From Xanthobacteraceae bacterium (GTDB lineage: Bacteria > Pseudomonadota > Alphaproteobacteria > Rhizobiales > Xanthobacteraceae), in assembly GCA_019746355.1 (NCBI GenBank), contig JAIESC010000121.1, positions 1 to 64,000 on the forward strand: a stretch of DNA of 64,000 bases, read 5' to 3'. Positions 11,272 to 21,849 of the stretch are shown piece by piece. Positions within the stretch are counted from its first letter, which is position 1. Each line of letters opens with the position of its first letter. Under the pieces are notes generated by a model. That model was not told the origin of the DNA, ran no database searches, and was given only the letters and a program-made list of their open reading frames with translations. A program made the translations under genes and the position numbers.

Positions 11272-11481
11272 ATGGCAGGTGAACCTGACAATGTCGTCCT
11301 TGTCCTGTTGCGCAAAATCGACGAGCGCACCGAGCGGATGGCGGATGATCTGCAAGATTTGAAGGTCGGTGTGACTTCAGTCGAAGAAGGATTGGCCGGC
11401 GTAAACCGGCGGCTCGACCGTTTGGAAGGACGCATCGAGCGGGTTGAGCGCCGCCTCGAACTCACAGATGCGGCGCATTAG
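11272..11481 (+). CDS. Short coiled-coil protein of unknown function, inserted in nuo operon
   Basis: A 69-residue, highly charged product made almost entirely of heptad-like sequence (VEEGLAGVNRRLDRLEGRIE), so a two- or three-stranded coiled coil is likely. It has no cysteines and no membrane segment. GGAGGAAG stands a few bases before the ATG, so it is probably translated. It lies between the unknown membrane-protein gene and nuoG. A partnership with the membrane protein just upstream is plausible but unproven. Confidence 0.6.
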   Translation: MAGEPDNVVLVLLRKIDERTERMADDLQDLKVGVTSVEEGLAGVNRRLDRLEGRIERVERRLELTDAAH

Positions 11482-11490
11482 GACGGTGTG

Positions 11491-13572
11491 ATGGCCAAGA
11501 TCATCATCGACGGCACCGAGGTCGACGTCCCGCCGGAGTTCACGCTGCTCCAGGCGGCGGAAGCCGCCGGCGCGGAAATCCCGCGCTTCTGCTTCCATGA
11601 GCGGCTGTCGATCGCCGGCAACTGCCGCATGTGCCTGGTCGAGCTGAAAGGCTCGCCGAAGCCGGTTGCGTCCTGCGCCTGGGGCGTGCGCGACTGCCGC
11701 CCGGGCCCGAACGGCGAGCCGCCGGTCGTCAACACCAAGTCGCCGATGGTGCGCAAGGCCCGCGAAGGCGTGATGGAGTTCCTGCTGATCAACCATCCGC
11801 TCGACTGCCCGATCTGCGACCAGGGCGGCGAGTGCGATCTGCAGGACCAGGCGATGGCCTACGGCGTCGATTCAAGCCGCTATCACGAGAACAAGCGCGC
11901 GGTCGAGGACAAGTACATCGGACCGCTGGTCAAGACGATCATGAACCGCTGCATCCACTGCACGCGGTGCATCCGCTTCTCGGCGGAGGTCGCGGGCGTG
12001 CCGGAGCTCGGCGCGATCGGCCGCGGCGAGGACATGGAGATCACGACCTATCTCGAGCATGCGATGTCGTCGGAGCTGCAGGGCAACGTGGTCGATCTCT
12101 GCCCGGTCGGCGCGCTGACCTCGAAGCCTTACGCGTTTGCGGCGCGGCCGTGGGAATTGGCCAAGACCGAGACCATCGACGTGATGGACGCGCTCGGCTC
12201 CGCCATCCGCGTCGACAGCCGCGGCCGCGAGGTGATGCGCATTCTGCCGCGCAACAATGACGACGTGAACGAGGAATGGATTTCCGACAAGACCCGGCAC
12301 GTCGTCGACGGGCTGCGCACGCAGCGGCTCGATCAGCCCTACATCCGCGAGAACGGCCGGCTGCGCGAGGCGACCTGGCCGCAGGCGTTTGCCGCGATTG
12401 CGGCGAGGGTGAAGGACACGAATGCGGCGCGCATCGGCGCCATCGCCGGCGATCTTGCGTCGGTCGAGGACATGTTCGCGCTCAAGGACCTGATGACCCG
12501 GCTCGGCTCGAAGAACATCGACGCGCGCCAGGACGGCGCGGCGCTCGATCCGGAGCTTGGCCGGGCGAGCTACGTGTTCAACGCGACCATCGCCGGCATC
12601 GAGCGCGCCGATGCGTTGCTGATCATCGGCTGCAACCCGCGCCGCGAGGCGGCCGTGCTCAACGCCCGCATCCGCAAGCGCTGGCGTGCCGGCAAGTTCC
12701 CGGTCGCGCTGATCGGCGAGCGGGCGGATCTCACCTATAGCTACGACTATCTGGGCGCGGGCCCCGAGACACTGGCCGACGTTGCCGCAGGCAAGCACAG
12801 CTTTGCCGAGACGCTGAAGACCGCGGAGCGGCCGCTGGTCATTCTCGGCGCGGGTGCGCTGGCGCGGCCGGACGGCGCGGCGGTCGCCGCGCTCGCCGCC
12901 AAAGCCGCGATCGGGCTTGGCGCCGTCAAGGAAGGCTGGAATGGCTTCTGCGTGCTGCACACCGCCGCCTCGCGCGTCGGCGCGCTCGAACTCGGCTTCG
13001 TGCCGGGCGAGGGCGGGTTGAACGCCGGCGCCATGGCGACGTCCAACGCCCTCGACGTGCTGTTCCTGCTCGGCGCCGACGAGATCGACGTGCAGTCCGG
13101 CGCCTTCGTCGTCTACATCGGCAGCCACGGCGACAACGGCGCGCACCGCGCCGACGTGATCCTGCCGGGCGCGGCCTATCCGGAAAAATCCGGCATCTAC
13201 GTCAACACCGAGGGCCGCGTGCAGATGGCCAGCCGCGCGACCTTCCCGCCGGGCGAGGCGCGCGAGGAATGGGCGATCTTCCGCGCGCTGTCCGACGTGC
13301 TGGGCGTCAGGCTTCCCTATGACTCGCTCGCCGCGCTGCGCCAGGCGCTGTTCGCCGAACACCCGCATCTCGCCCGGATCGGCCAGGTGATGCCGAGCGG
13401 CCCCTCCGACGTCCGCCAGCTCTCGATGCAGGGCGGCCAGATCGACAAGGCGCCGTTCCAGCCGGCGATCGACGACTTCTATCTCACCAATCCGATTGCG
13501 CGCGCATCCGCCATCATGGGCGAATGCTCGGCCCTCGCCGAGGCGCGCACGGCCATGACCGCGGCGGAGTAG
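11491..13572 (+). CDS. nuoG: NADH-quinone oxidoreductase subunit G
   Basis: NuoG (75 kDa subunit) conducts electrons through clusters N1b, N4 and N5. The 693-residue protein has the N-terminal ferredoxin domain ([20 protein letters not shown] and the distal Cys in VASCAWG). Next come the His/Cys ligands in [20 protein letters not shown] and the four-Cys segment [13 protein letters not shown]...[10 protein letters not shown] molybdopterin-oxidoreductase-like domain without cofactor follows. ATG 11491 is preferred to the adjacent GTG at 11488. nuoH starts 4 bases later. Confidence 0.96.
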   Translation: MAKIIIDGTEVDVPPEFTLLQAAEAAGAEIPRFCFHERLSIAGNCRMCLVELKGSPKPVASCAWGVRDCRPGPNGEPPVVNTKSPMVRKAREGVMEFLLINHPLDCPICDQGGECDLQDQAMAYGVDSSRYHENKRAVEDKYIGPLVKTIMNRCIHCTRCIRFSAEVAGVPELGAIGRGEDMEITTYLEHAMSSELQGNVVDLCPVGALTSKPYAFAARPWELAKTETIDVMDALGSAIRVDSRGREVMRILPRNNDDVNEEWISDKTRHVVDGLRTQRLDQPYIRENGRLREATWPQAFAAIAARVKDTNAARIGAIAGDLASVEDMFALKDLMTRLGSKNIDARQDGAALDPELGRASYVFNATIAGIERADALLIIGCNPRREAAVLNARIRKRWRAGKFPVALIGERADLTYSYDYLGAGPETLADVAAGKHSFAETLKTAERPLVILGAGALARPDGAAVAALAAKAAIGLGAVKEGWNGFCVLHTAASRVGALELGFVPGEGGLNAGAMATSNALDVLFLLGADEIDVQSGAFVVYIGSHGDNGAHRADVILPGAAYPEKSGIYVNTEGRVQMASRATFPPGEAREEWAIFRALSDVLGVRLPYDSLAALRQALFAEHPHLARIGQVMPSGPSDVRQLSMQGGQIDKAPFQPAIDDFYLTNPIARASAIMGECSALAEARTAMTAAE

Positions 13573-13576
13573 GGCA

Positions 13577-14611
13577 ATGACGTTCGCGGAGCTCTGGTCC
13601 TCTTATCTCTGGCCGCTGATCATCATCGTCGCGCAGTCGCTGCTGCTGCTCGTCGTGCTGCTGGTCGCCATCGCCTACGTGCTGCTGGCCGACCGCAAGA
13701 TCTGGGCGGCGGTGCAGATCCGGCGCGGCCCAAACGTGGTCGGGCCCTGGGGCCTGCTGCAGTCCTTCGCGGATCTGCTGAAGTTCATCGTCAAGGAACC
13801 GGTCATCCCGGCGGGCTCGAACAAGGGCGTGTTCCTGCTGGCGCCACTGGTCACCTGCACGCTGGCGCTGGCCACCTGGGCCGTGATCCCGGTCAACGTC
13901 GGATGGGCGATCGCCGACATCAATGTCGGGGTGCTCTACATCTTCGCGATTTCGTCGCTGATGGTCTACGGCATCATCATGGCGGGCTGGGCGTCCAATT
14001 CGAAATACGCCTTCTTGTCCGCGGTCCGTTCCGCAGCGCAGATGGTATCGTACGAGGTTTCGATCGGCTTCGTTATCATCACGGTGCTGCTCTGCGCCGG
14101 CTCACTCAATCTTTCCGCCATCGTGGCTGCGCAGGATACGCGGTTCGGGATGTTCGGCTGGTATTGGCTGCCCCTGCTGCCGATGTTCGTGGTGTTTTTC
14201 GTTTCCGCGCTTGCCGAAACCAACCGCCCGCCGTTCGATCTGGTCGAGGCGGAGTCGGAACTGGTCGCGGGCTTCATGGTCGAATACGGCTCGTCGCCAT
14301 ACATGATGTTCATGCTCGGCGAATACGTCGCCATCGCCACCATGTGCGCCATGGGCACGATCATGTTCCTCGGCGGCTGGCTGCCGCCGTTCCCGGTCGC
14401 GCCGTTCACCTGGGTGCCGGGCGTGGTCTGGTTCGCGCTCAAGGCGCTGTTCATGTTCTTCCTGTTCGCGATGGCGAAGGCGATCGTGCCGCGCTACCGC
14501 TACGACCAGCTCATGCGGCTCGGCTGGAAGGTGTTCCTGCCGCTGTCGCTGGCGATGGTGGTGATCGTCGCGGCGGTGCTGCAGTTCACCGGCCTCGCGC
14601 CGAAAGGATAA
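13577..14611 (+). CDS. nuoH: NADH-quinone oxidoreductase subunit H
   Basis: NuoH is the membrane subunit that links the quinone cavity to the proton-pumping arm. The 344-residue protein is strongly hydrophobic. It has the conserved loops [20 protein letters not shown] and [20 protein letters not shown], the latter with the acidic residues lining the quinone channel. The length is normal, and nuoI starts 4 bases later. Confidence 0.96.
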   Translation: MTFAELWSSYLWPLIIIVAQSLLLLVVLLVAIAYVLLADRKIWAAVQIRRGPNVVGPWGLLQSFADLLKFIVKEPVIPAGSNKGVFLLAPLVTCTLALATWAVIPVNVGWAIADINVGVLYIFAISSLMVYGIIMAGWASNSKYAFLSAVRSAAQMVSYEVSIGFVIITVLLCAGSLNLSAIVAAQDTRFGMFGWYWLPLLPMFVVFFVSALAETNRPPFDLVEAESELVAGFMVEYGSSPYMMFMLGEYVAIATMCAMGTIMFLGGWLPPFPVAPFTWVPGVVWFALKALFMFFLFAMAKAIVPRYRYDQLMRLGWKVFLPLSLAMVVIVAAVLQFTGLAPKG

Positions 14612-14615
14612 GCCG

Positions 14616-15104
14616 ATGAGGTTGGATCAGGCCGCCCGCTCGATATTCCTCTCCGAGTTCGTCTCGGCGTTCTTCCTCGCCATGCGCTACTTCTTCAAGC
14701 CGAAGGCGACGCTGAATTATCCGTTCGAGAAGGGCCCGATCTCGCCGCGCTTCCGCGGCGAGCACGCGCTGCGCCGCTATCCGAACGGCGAGGAGCGCTG
14801 CATCGCCTGCAAGCTGTGCGAGGCGATCTGCCCGGCGCAGGCCATCACCATCGAGGCGGGGCCGCGGAGGAACGACGGCACGCGCCGCACCACGCGCTAC
14901 GACATCGATATGGTGAAGTGCATCTATTGCGGCCTCTGCCAGGAGGCCTGCCCGGTCGACGCCATCGTCGAGGGCCCGAACTTCGAGTTCGCCGCCGAGA
15001 CCCGCGAGGAGCTCTACTACGACAAGGAAAAGCTGCTCGCGAACGGCGACCGCTGGGAGCGCTCGATCGCGAAGAACATCGCGCTCGACGCGCCATACCG
15101 GTGA
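14616..15104 (+). CDS. nuoI: NADH-quinone oxidoreductase subunit I
   Basis: NuoI (23 kDa subunit) holds clusters N6a and N6b, which feed N2. The 162 residues contain two classic ferredoxin motifs, [16 protein letters not shown] and [16 protein letters not shown]. The amphipathic N-terminus ([20 protein letters not shown]) packs on the membrane arm. It lies in the conserved nuoH-I-J order. Confidence 0.97.
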   Translation: MRLDQAARSIFLSEFVSAFFLAMRYFFKPKATLNYPFEKGPISPRFRGEHALRRYPNGEERCIACKLCEAICPAQAITIEAGPRRNDGTRRTTRYDIDMVKCIYCGLCQEACPVDAIVEGPNFEFAAETREELYYDKEKLLANGDRWERSIAKNIALDAPYR

Positions 15105-15117
15105 GGATGCACCAGCG

Positions 15118-15732
15118 ATGATCCTTCCCGCGCTGTTCTTCTACCTGTTCGCGACCGTCTGCATCGCCTCGGCCGTCATGGTCGTCGCGGCGAGGAACCC
15201 GGTGCACTCGGTGCTCTATCTGATCCTCGCCTTCGTCAACGCCTCGGGCCTGTTCGTGATGATGGGCGCCGAGTTCCTGGCGATGATCCTGATCGTGGTC
15301 TATGTCGGCGCGGTCGCCGTGCTGTTCCTGTTCGTGGTGATGATGCTCGACGTCGACTTCGCCGAGCTGCGGCAGGGCCTGCTGCAATATCTCCCGGTCG
15401 GCTTCGTGGTCGGCGGCATCTTCGTCGCCGAGCTTCTGGCGGTCGCCGGCGCCTGGGTGATCGGCCCGAACCTGCCGCAGGCGATCTCCGCGCCGATCCC
15501 GCCGAGCATCACCAACACCGAGGCGCTCGGCCGCGTGCTCTACACGCAGTACGTCTACTACTTCCAGGCCGCGGGCCTTGTGCTTCTGGTGGCGATGATC
15601 GGCGCGATCGTGCTGACGCTGCGCCACAAGCCGAACGTGAAGCGGCAGAACATCTCCGATCAGGTTGCGCGCACCCGGGAGACCGCGATCGAGGTCGTCA
15701 AAGTGCAGCCGGGGCAGGGGCTAGGCGCATGA
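15118..15732 (+). CDS. nuoJ: NADH-quinone oxidoreductase subunit J
   Basis: NuoJ is an integral membrane subunit next to NuoA and NuoK. The 204-residue protein has five hydrophobic segments, with the conserved stretch [20 protein letters not shown] that contains the pi-bulge helix, and a longer polar C-terminal tail. The ribosome site GTGAGGA overlaps the end of nuoI. The stop overlaps the nuoK start. Confidence 0.95.
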   Translation: MILPALFFYLFATVCIASAVMVVAARNPVHSVLYLILAFVNASGLFVMMGAEFLAMILIVVYVGAVAVLFLFVVMMLDVDFAELRQGLLQYLPVGFVVGGIFVAELLAVAGAWVIGPNLPQAISAPIPPSITNTEALGRVLYTQYVYYFQAAGLVLLVAMIGAIVLTLRHKPNVKRQNISDQVARTRETAIEVVKVQPGQGLGA

Positions 15733-16037
15733 CGATAGGACTTGGGCACTATTTGTCCGTTGCGGCGATCCTGTTCACTGTCGGGATTTTCGGCATCTTC
15801 CTCAACCGGAAGAACGTCATCGTCATCCTGATGTCGATCGAGCTGATCCTGCTCGCCGTGAACATCAACTTCGTCGCGTTCTCGACCCATCTGAACGACC
15901 TCGTCGGTCAGGTGTTCGCGCTGCTCGTGCTCACCGTCGCGGCGGCGGAGGCAGCCATTGGGCTCGCCATCCTTGTCGTTTACTTCCGCAACCGCGGCTC
16001 GATCGCGGTCGAAGACATCAACCTGATGAAGGGCTAG
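15729..16037 (+). CDS. nuoK: NADH-quinone oxidoreductase subunit K
   Basis: NuoK is a small three-helix membrane subunit of the proton pathway. The 102 residues show the buried acidic residues in [18 protein letters not shown] and in [19 protein letters not shown], which are essential in the family. It starts within the nuoJ stop (4-base overlap), and nuoL follows after 2 bases. Confidence 0.96.
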   Translation: MTIGLGHYLSVAAILFTVGIFGIFLNRKNVIVILMSIELILLAVNINFVAFSTHLNDLVGQVFALLVLTVAAAEAAIGLAILVVYFRNRGSIAVEDINLMKG

Positions 16038-16039
16038 GG

Positions 16040-18094
16040 ATGTATCAGGCGATCGTCTTCCTGCCGCTGCTGGGCTTCATTCTCGCCGCCGCGATTTCCA
16101 TCGTCGGCGCCCGCGGCCGTTTCCCCGGCGCCGAGCCGTCGGACGACGACCATCATCATGCGCCGGCACATGCGGCCCACGATGGCCACGCCCACGCGGC
16201 GGACGTCCACCACGCGCCCGCGGAGCCTGCCGCGGCCGGCTCCCGCGCCGCCGAGGTCATCACCACGTCGCTGCTGATGATTTCCTGCGTGCTGTCCTGG
16301 ATCGTGTTCTGGAAGATCGGCTTCGGCCACACCAGCGAGCGCGTCACGCTGTTCACCTGGATGATCTCGGCCGATCTCAAGGTCGACTGGGCGCTGCGGA
16401 TCGACGCGCTCACCGCCGTGATGCTGGTGGTGGTGACCACCGTGTCCGGGCTCGTGCACCTCTATTCCATCGGCTACATGCACGAGGATCCGTACCGGCC
16501 GCGGTTCTTCGCTTATCTGTCGCTGTTCACCTTCGCGATGCTGGCGCTGGTGACGTCCGACAACCTCGCCCAGCTGTTCTTCGGCTGGGAGGGCGTCGGC
16601 CTCGCGAGCTATCTTTTGATCGGGTTCTGGTATCACAAGCCCGAAGCCAACGCGGCGGCCATCAAGGCCTTCGTCGTCAACCGCGTCGGCGACTTCGGCT
16701 TCGCGCTCGGCATCTTCGCCGTGTTCATGATGACGGCGTCGATCGACCTCGACACGATCTTCGCCCAGGCGCCGTCGCTCACCGGCAAGACCATCAACTT
16801 CTTCGGCTGGCACGCCGACGCGCTGACGCTGATCTGCCTCCTGCTGTTCATGGGCGCCATGGGCAAGTCGGCGCAGTTCCTGCTGCACACCTGGCTGCCG
16901 GACGCGATGGAAGGCCCGACTCCGGTCTCGGCGCTCATTCACGCCGCGACGATGGTCACCGCCGGCGTATTCATGGTGGCGCGCCTGTCGCCGCTGTTTG
17001 AATTGGCGCCGAACGCCGCCGCGATCGTCACGCTCGTTGGCGCGACCACGGCATTCTTCGCCGCGACTGTCGGCCTCGTGCAGAACGACATCAAGCGCAT
17101 CGTCGCCTATTCGACCTGCTCGCAGCTCGGCTACATGTTCGTCGCCATGGGCGTGGGCGCCTATTCGGTCGGCATGTTCCACCTGTTCACCCACGCCTTC
17201 TTCAAGGCGCTGCTGTTCTTAGGGTCAGGCTCCGTGATCATGGCGATGCATCACGAGCAGGACATCCGTAACATGGGGGGCTTGCGCCACAAGATCCCGT
17301 TCACCTACTGGACCATGGTGATCGGCACCTTGGCGCTCACCGGCTTCCCGTTCACCGCCGGCTATTTCTCCAAGGACGCGATCATCGAGGCGGCCTACGC
17401 CGGCAAGAACCCGTTCGCGGTCTACGCGTTCCTGATGACGGTGATCGCCGCGGGTCTCACCGCGTTCTACTCCTGGCGCCTGATCTACAAGACCTTCCAC
17501 GGCACGCCGCACGACCGGCACCACTACGAGGCGGCCCACGAAAGCCCGCTGGTGGTGCTGATCCCGCTCGGCGTGCTGGCGATCGGCTCGATCGCGGCCG
17601 GGTTCCCGTTCAAGGAGTTCTTCGCCGGCCACCACACCGCCGAGTTCTTCGGCGAGTCGCTCAAGCAGGGCGGCATCATCGAGGAGATGCATCACGCGCC
17701 GGCCTGGGTGGTCTACCTGCCGACGGTGATGCTCGCGCTCGGCTGGGGCATCGCCAGCTACATCTATCTTTACCGGACCGAGATTGCCGACAATCTCGCC
17801 CGTCAGCATCGGCTGCTGTACGAGTTCCTGCTCAACAAGTGGTACTTCGACGAGCTGTACGACCTGATCTTCGTCCGTCCGGCGATCTGGATCGGCCGCG
17901 TGTTCTGGAAGCAGGGCGACGGCCGGATGATCGACGGCCTGGGGCCTGACGGCGTCTCGGCCCGCGTCCTCGACGTCACCCGCAACGTCGTTCGGCTGCA
18001 GACCGGCTATCTCTACCACTACGCCTTCGCCATGCTGATCGGGGCGGCGGCGCTGATCACGTGGTTCATGTTCTCGGGCGGCGGAGCGCACTGA
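16040..18094 (+). CDS. nuoL: NADH-quinone oxidoreductase subunit L, with His-rich loop
   Basis: NuoL is the distal antiporter-like proton-pumping subunit with the long lateral helix. The 684-residue protein has the core motifs [40 protein letters not shown] and [20 protein letters not shown]. The first loop (about residues 31-72) is expanded and holds nine histidines between residues 38 and 58 ([20 protein letters not shown]). I do not recall that stretch from well-studied NuoL proteins; it could bind metal or be a variable loop. The stop shares a base with the nuoM start. Confidence 0.95.
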   Translation: MYQAIVFLPLLGFILAAAISIVGARGRFPGAEPSDDDHHHAPAHAAHDGHAHAADVHHAPAEPAAAGSRAAEVITTSLLMISCVLSWIVFWKIGFGHTSERVTLFTWMISADLKVDWALRIDALTAVMLVVVTTVSGLVHLYSIGYMHEDPYRPRFFAYLSLFTFAMLALVTSDNLAQLFFGWEGVGLASYLLIGFWYHKPEANAAAIKAFVVNRVGDFGFALGIFAVFMMTASIDLDTIFAQAPSLTGKTINFFGWHADALTLICLLLFMGAMGKSAQFLLHTWLPDAMEGPTPVSALIHAATMVTAGVFMVARLSPLFELAPNAAAIVTLVGATTAFFAATVGLVQNDIKRIVAYSTCSQLGYMFVAMGVGAYSVGMFHLFTHAFFKALLFLGSGSVIMAMHHEQDIRNMGGLRHKIPFTYWTMVIGTLALTGFPFTAGYFSKDAIIEAAYAGKNPFAVYAFLMTVIAAGLTAFYSWRLIYKTFHGTPHDRHHYEAAHESPLVVLIPLGVLAIGSIAAGFPFKEFFAGHHTAEFFGESLKQGGIIEEMHHAPAWVVYLPTVMLALGWGIASYIYLYRTEIADNLARQHRLLYEFLLNKWYFDELYDLIFVRPAIWIGRVFWKQGDGRMIDGLGPDGVSARVLDVTRNVVRLQTGYLYHYAFAMLIGAAALITWFMFSGGGAH

Positions 18095-19626
18095 TGGCGA
18101 GCTGGCCCATTCTTTCCGTCACCACCTTCCTGCCGCTGGTGGGCGTCATTGTCCTTTTGATGCTGAAGGACGACGAGGCCGGCGCGCGCAACGCCCGCTG
18201 GGTCTCGCTCTGGACCACGCTGGTCGTGTTCGCCGTATCGCTGATACTCGTTCAGCGCTTCGACCCGGGCTCGGCGGAGTTCCAGTTCGTGGAGAAAAGG
18301 CCCTGGCTCGGCGGCTTCGCCACCTACCACATGGGCGTCGACGGCATCTCGCTGCCGCTCGTGATCCTGACCACCGCGATCATGCCGCTCTGCATCGCCG
18401 CGAGCTGGCGCGCCATCAAGGTCCGCGTCAAGGAATACATGATCGCGTTCCTGGTCCTGGAAACGCTGATGGTCGGCACGTTCTGCGCGCTCGACCTGGT
18501 GCTGTTCTACCTGTTCTTCGAGGGCGGCCTGATCCCGATGTTCCTGATCATCGGCGTCTGGGGCGGGCCGCGCCGCGTCTATGCGAGCTTCAAGTTCTTC
18601 CTCTACACGCTGCTCGGCTCGGTGCTGATGCTGCTCGCCATCATGGCGATGTACTGGCAGTCGGGCACCACCGACATCGCCGTGCTGCTCCGCCACAGCT
18701 TCCCGCAAAGCATGCAGCCCTGGCTGTGGTTTGCATTCTTCGCCTCGTTCGCGGTGAAGATGCCGATGTGGCCGGTGCACACCTGGCTTCCCGACGCGCA
18801 CGTCGAGGCGCCGACCGCGGGCTCGGTCATTCTCGCCGCGATCCTCCTGAAGATGGGCGGTTACGGCTTCCTGCGCTTCTCGCTGCCGATGTTCCCGCAC
18901 GCTTCCGCCGATTTCGCGCCGTTCATCTTCACGCTGTCGGTGATCGCCATCGTCTACACCTCGCTGGTCGCGATGGTGCAGGAGGACATGAAGAAGCTGA
19001 TCGCCTATTCGTCGGTCGCGCACATGGGCTTCGTCACCATGGGCATCTTCGCCGCGACCGCGCAGGGCGTGGCCGGCGGCATCTTCCAGATGGTGTCGCA
19101 CGGCGTGGTCTCCGCCGCGCTGTTCCTGTGCGTCGGCGTGGTCTACGACCGCATGCACAGCCGCGAGATCGCGTCCTATGGCGGGCTGGTCAATCGCATG
19201 CCGGTCTATGCCGTGGTGTTCATGATCTTTACGCTTGCCAACGTCGGCCTGCCCGGCACCTCGGGCTTCGTCGGCGAGTTCCTGACGCTGCTCGGCACGT
19301 TCAAGGTCAACGTCGTCGTCGCGACGCTGGCGACGCTCGGCGTGATCCTGTCGGCCTGCTACGCGCTCTGGCTCTACCGCAAGGTGATCTTCGGCAAGCT
19401 CGAGAAGCCGAGCCTCGCCCATATCAGCGACATGGGCGTGCGCGAGATTGCGATCTTCGTGCCGCTGATCGTGCTGACGCTGCTGTTGGGCTTCTATCCC
19501 AAGCCGGTGCTCGACATGTCGTCCGCCTCGGTCACCGCGCTGCTCCACAACTATCAGCGCGCCATAAGCCAGACGAACACGAGCCCGGCCAAGGCCGCGG
19601 CGCTCATGAACTCTGAGGCGAAGTGA
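18094..19626 (+). CDS. nuoM: NADH-quinone oxidoreductase subunit M
   Basis: NuoM is the middle antiporter-like pump subunit. The 510 residues contain the family segments [40 protein letters not shown] and [16 protein letters not shown], with the key Glu and Lys residues in place. I chose ATG 18094, which overlaps the nuoL stop by one base, instead of an in-frame GTG further upstream inside nuoL. The C-terminal part ends with a polar tail. nuoN starts 10 bases later. Confidence 0.96.
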   Translation: MASWPILSVTTFLPLVGVIVLLMLKDDEAGARNARWVSLWTTLVVFAVSLILVQRFDPGSAEFQFVEKRPWLGGFATYHMGVDGISLPLVILTTAIMPLCIAASWRAIKVRVKEYMIAFLVLETLMVGTFCALDLVLFYLFFEGGLIPMFLIIGVWGGPRRVYASFKFFLYTLLGSVLMLLAIMAMYWQSGTTDIAVLLRHSFPQSMQPWLWFAFFASFAVKMPMWPVHTWLPDAHVEAPTAGSVILAAILLKMGGYGFLRFSLPMFPHASADFAPFIFTLSVIAIVYTSLVAMVQEDMKKLIAYSSVAHMGFVTMGIFAATAQGVAGGIFQMVSHGVVSAALFLCVGVVYDRMHSREIASYGGLVNRMPVYAVVFMIFTLANVGLPGTSGFVGEFLTLLGTFKVNVVVATLATLGVILSACYALWLYRKVIFGKLEKPSLAHISDMGVREIAIFVPLIVLTLLLGFYPKPVLDMSSASVTALLHNYQRAISQTNTSPAKAAALMNSEAK

Positions 19627-19636
19627 GGCCGCCCCG

Positions 19637-21061
19637 ATGAACGCCATCCCCCTGTCATCGCTCGCGCCGGCCTTGCCCGAGATCGTGCTCGCGCTCGGCG
19701 CCATGCTGCTGCTGATGGTCGGCGCCTACCGCGAGCGGAGCACCCAGGTGGTCAACCTCGGCGCGGTCATGCTGCTGATCGTCGCGGCCTTCATCGTCGC
19801 CCGCGTGCCGGGCGGCACGATCCTCAACGGCAGCTTCATCGTCGACGACTTCGCGCGCTTCATGAAGGTCCTGACCTATATCGGCTCGGCCTTCGCCATC
19901 GTCATGTCGCTGAATTATCTGGCGGCCGAGAAGCAGGAGAAGTTCGAGTTCTCCGTGCTGATCCTGTTGTCGACCACCGGCATGGGCATGCTCATTTCCG
20001 CCGCCGACCTGATCGCGCTCTATCTCGGGCTGGAGCTGATGAGTCTTGCGCTTTACGTCGTCGCGGCCTCGAGCCGCGACAGCGTCCGCTCGACCGAGGC
20101 GGGTCTGAAGTACTTCGTGCTCGGCGCGCTGTCCTCCGGCATGCTGCTGTACGGCTGCTCGCTGATTTACGGGTTCACCGGCAACGTGTCGTTCGCGGGC
20201 ATCGCCAAGGCCTCGGGCGAGGGCGGCATCGGCCTCGTCTTCGGGCTGGTGTTCCTGTTCGCGGGCTTCTGCTTCAAGGTCTCGGCCGTGCCGTTCCACA
20301 TGTGGACGCCGGACGTCTACGAGGGCGCGCCGACGCCGGTGACCGCGTTCTTTGCCGCAGCTCCGAAGATCGCCGCCATGGCGATCTTCGCCCGGGCCAC
20401 CATCAGCGCGTTTCCGAACATCACGCTGCAGTGGCAGCAGATCGTGGTGTTCGTGTCGATCGCCTCGATGGTGCTCGGCGCCTTCGCCGCCATCGGCCAG
20501 ACCAACATCAAGCGGCTGATGGCCTATTCGTCGATCGGTCACATGGGCTTTGCGCTGGTCGGCCTTGCGGCGGGCACCGCCGAGGGCATCCAGGGCGTGC
20601 TGGTGTATCTCGCGATCTATCTCGCCATGACCGTCGGCACTTTCGCCGTGATCCTGGCCATGCGCCGCGACGGCGGCATGGTCGAGAACATCAGCGATCT
20701 TTCGGGCCTTGCCCGCACCAACCCGGCGCAGGCGTTCTTCCTGGCGCTGCTGCTGTTCTCGCTCGCCGGCATTCCGCCGCTCGCGGGCTTCTTCGCCAAG
20801 TACTACGTGTTCCTCGGCGCGATCAAAGCCGGGCTCTTCACGCTCGCGGTGATCGGCGTCCTCACCAGCGTGGTCGGCGCCTACTACTATCTGGTGATCG
20901 TCAAGACCATGTATTTCGACGAGCCCGCACCTGGCTTCAAGCCGATGCCGGGCGAGCTCCGCGCCGTGCTCGGCGTCGCCGGGCTGTTCAACCTGCTGTT
21001 CTTCGCCTACCCCGCGCCACTCATTAACGCCGCGACGGCTGCGGCGAAGTCGCTGTTCTGA
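19637..21061 (+). CDS. nuoN: NADH-quinone oxidoreductase subunit N
   Basis: NuoN is the third antiporter-like subunit and the last nuo gene. The 474-residue membrane protein carries [40 protein letters not shown] and [20 protein letters not shown], as expected. Its stop codon overlaps the birA start, so transcription probably continues into birA and rnj. Confidence 0.96.
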   Translation: MNAIPLSSLAPALPEIVLALGAMLLLMVGAYRERSTQVVNLGAVMLLIVAAFIVARVPGGTILNGSFIVDDFARFMKVLTYIGSAFAIVMSLNYLAAEKQEKFEFSVLILLSTTGMGMLISAADLIALYLGLELMSLALYVVAASSRDSVRSTEAGLKYFVLGALSSGMLLYGCSLIYGFTGNVSFAGIAKASGEGGIGLVFGLVFLFAGFCFKVSAVPFHMWTPDVYEGAPTPVTAFFAAAPKIAAMAIFARATISAFPNITLQWQQIVVFVSIASMVLGAFAAIGQTNIKRLMAYSSIGHMGFALVGLAAGTAEGIQGVLVYLAIYLAMTVGTFAVILAMRRDGGMVENISDLSGLARTNPAQAFFLALLLFSLAGIPPLAGFFAKYYVFLGAIKAGLFTLAVIGVLTSVVGAYYYLVIVKTMYFDEPAPGFKPMPGELRAVLGVAGLFNLLFFAYPAPLINAATAAAKSLF

Positions 21062-21843
21062 TGCAGCTCGATCCCACGGCTCAAGCGGCCGGGGCGAGGC
21101 TGATCGCTTACGACACGATCGGCTCCACCAACGAGGAGGCGCTGCGGCTCGCCCGCACCGGCGAGCGCGCGCCGCTGTGGATCGTCGCACGGAGCCAGAC
21201 CGGGGGCCGCGGCCGTCGCGGCCGCGCCTGGGTGTCGGAGCCCGGCAATCTCTATGCGAGCCTGCTGCTCGCCGATCCGTCGCCGCCGGAGCATTTCCCC
21301 GAGCTGTCGTTCGTGGCGGCGCTGGCGCTGCACGACGCCGTCACCGCCCGCGTTCCGGGGCTTGCGGGCCGCGTGGCGCTGAAATGGCCGAATGACCTTC
21401 TCATCGACCGCAACAAGTTCGCCGGCATCCTGGTCGAAGGCGAGGGCACGACCGTCGTGATCGGGATCGGCGTCAACTGCGCGCACCATCCCGCCGGCAC
21501 CGAATTTCCGGCGACCGATCTCGCCGCCGCCGGCGTCCGCGCCACGCCGGACAGTCTGTTTCCGCCGCTCTCCGGCGCGCTCACCGCGCGCCTCGCGCAG
21601 TGGGACCGCGGCGCGGGCTTTGCGGCGATCCGTGCTGACTGGATTTCGCGCGCCGCGGGTATCGGCAGGCCGGTCCGGGTCAGGACCGGCGACAGCGAGC
21701 TCGCCGGGACCTTCGAGGCGATCGACGCGAGCGGGCGCTTGGTTCTGCGCCTTCCTGATGGGACAATGCAGGCGGTTGCGGCGGGCGACGTGTTGATGAC
21801 GAAAGGGCGTTCACGCCCGTCTTCGACGGGCGATGGGAGGTAG
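21061..21843 (+). CDS. birA: Biotin-[acetyl-CoA-carboxylase] ligase (monofunctional)
   Basis: The enzyme activates biotin with ATP and attaches it to carboxylase carrier proteins. The 260 residues show the biotinoyl-AMP loop GGRGRRGRAWVSEPGNLYAS (about residues 47-66) and the signature LKWPNDLLIDRNKFAGILVE. There is no N-terminal helix-turn-helix domain, so it is a ligase without repressor function. It overlaps nuoN by one base and precedes rnj by 6 bases. The nuoN-birA-rnj order is common in rhizobia. Confidence 0.92.
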   Translation: MQLDPTAQAAGARLIAYDTIGSTNEEALRLARTGERAPLWIVARSQTGGRGRRGRAWVSEPGNLYASLLLADPSPPEHFPELSFVAALALHDAVTARVPGLAGRVALKWPNDLLIDRNKFAGILVEGEGTTVVIGIGVNCAHHPAGTEFPATDLAAAGVRATPDSLFPPLSGALTARLAQWDRGAGFAAIRADWISRAAGIGRPVRVRTGDSELAGTFEAIDASGRLVLRLPDGTMQAVAAGDVLMTKGRSRPSSTGDGR

Positions 21844-21849
21844 GGAGGA

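Noticed and set aside
18061..18093. GTG start for nuoM inside nuoL
   Set aside because: The ATG overlapping the nuoL stop gives the normal NuoM N-terminus and coupled translation.
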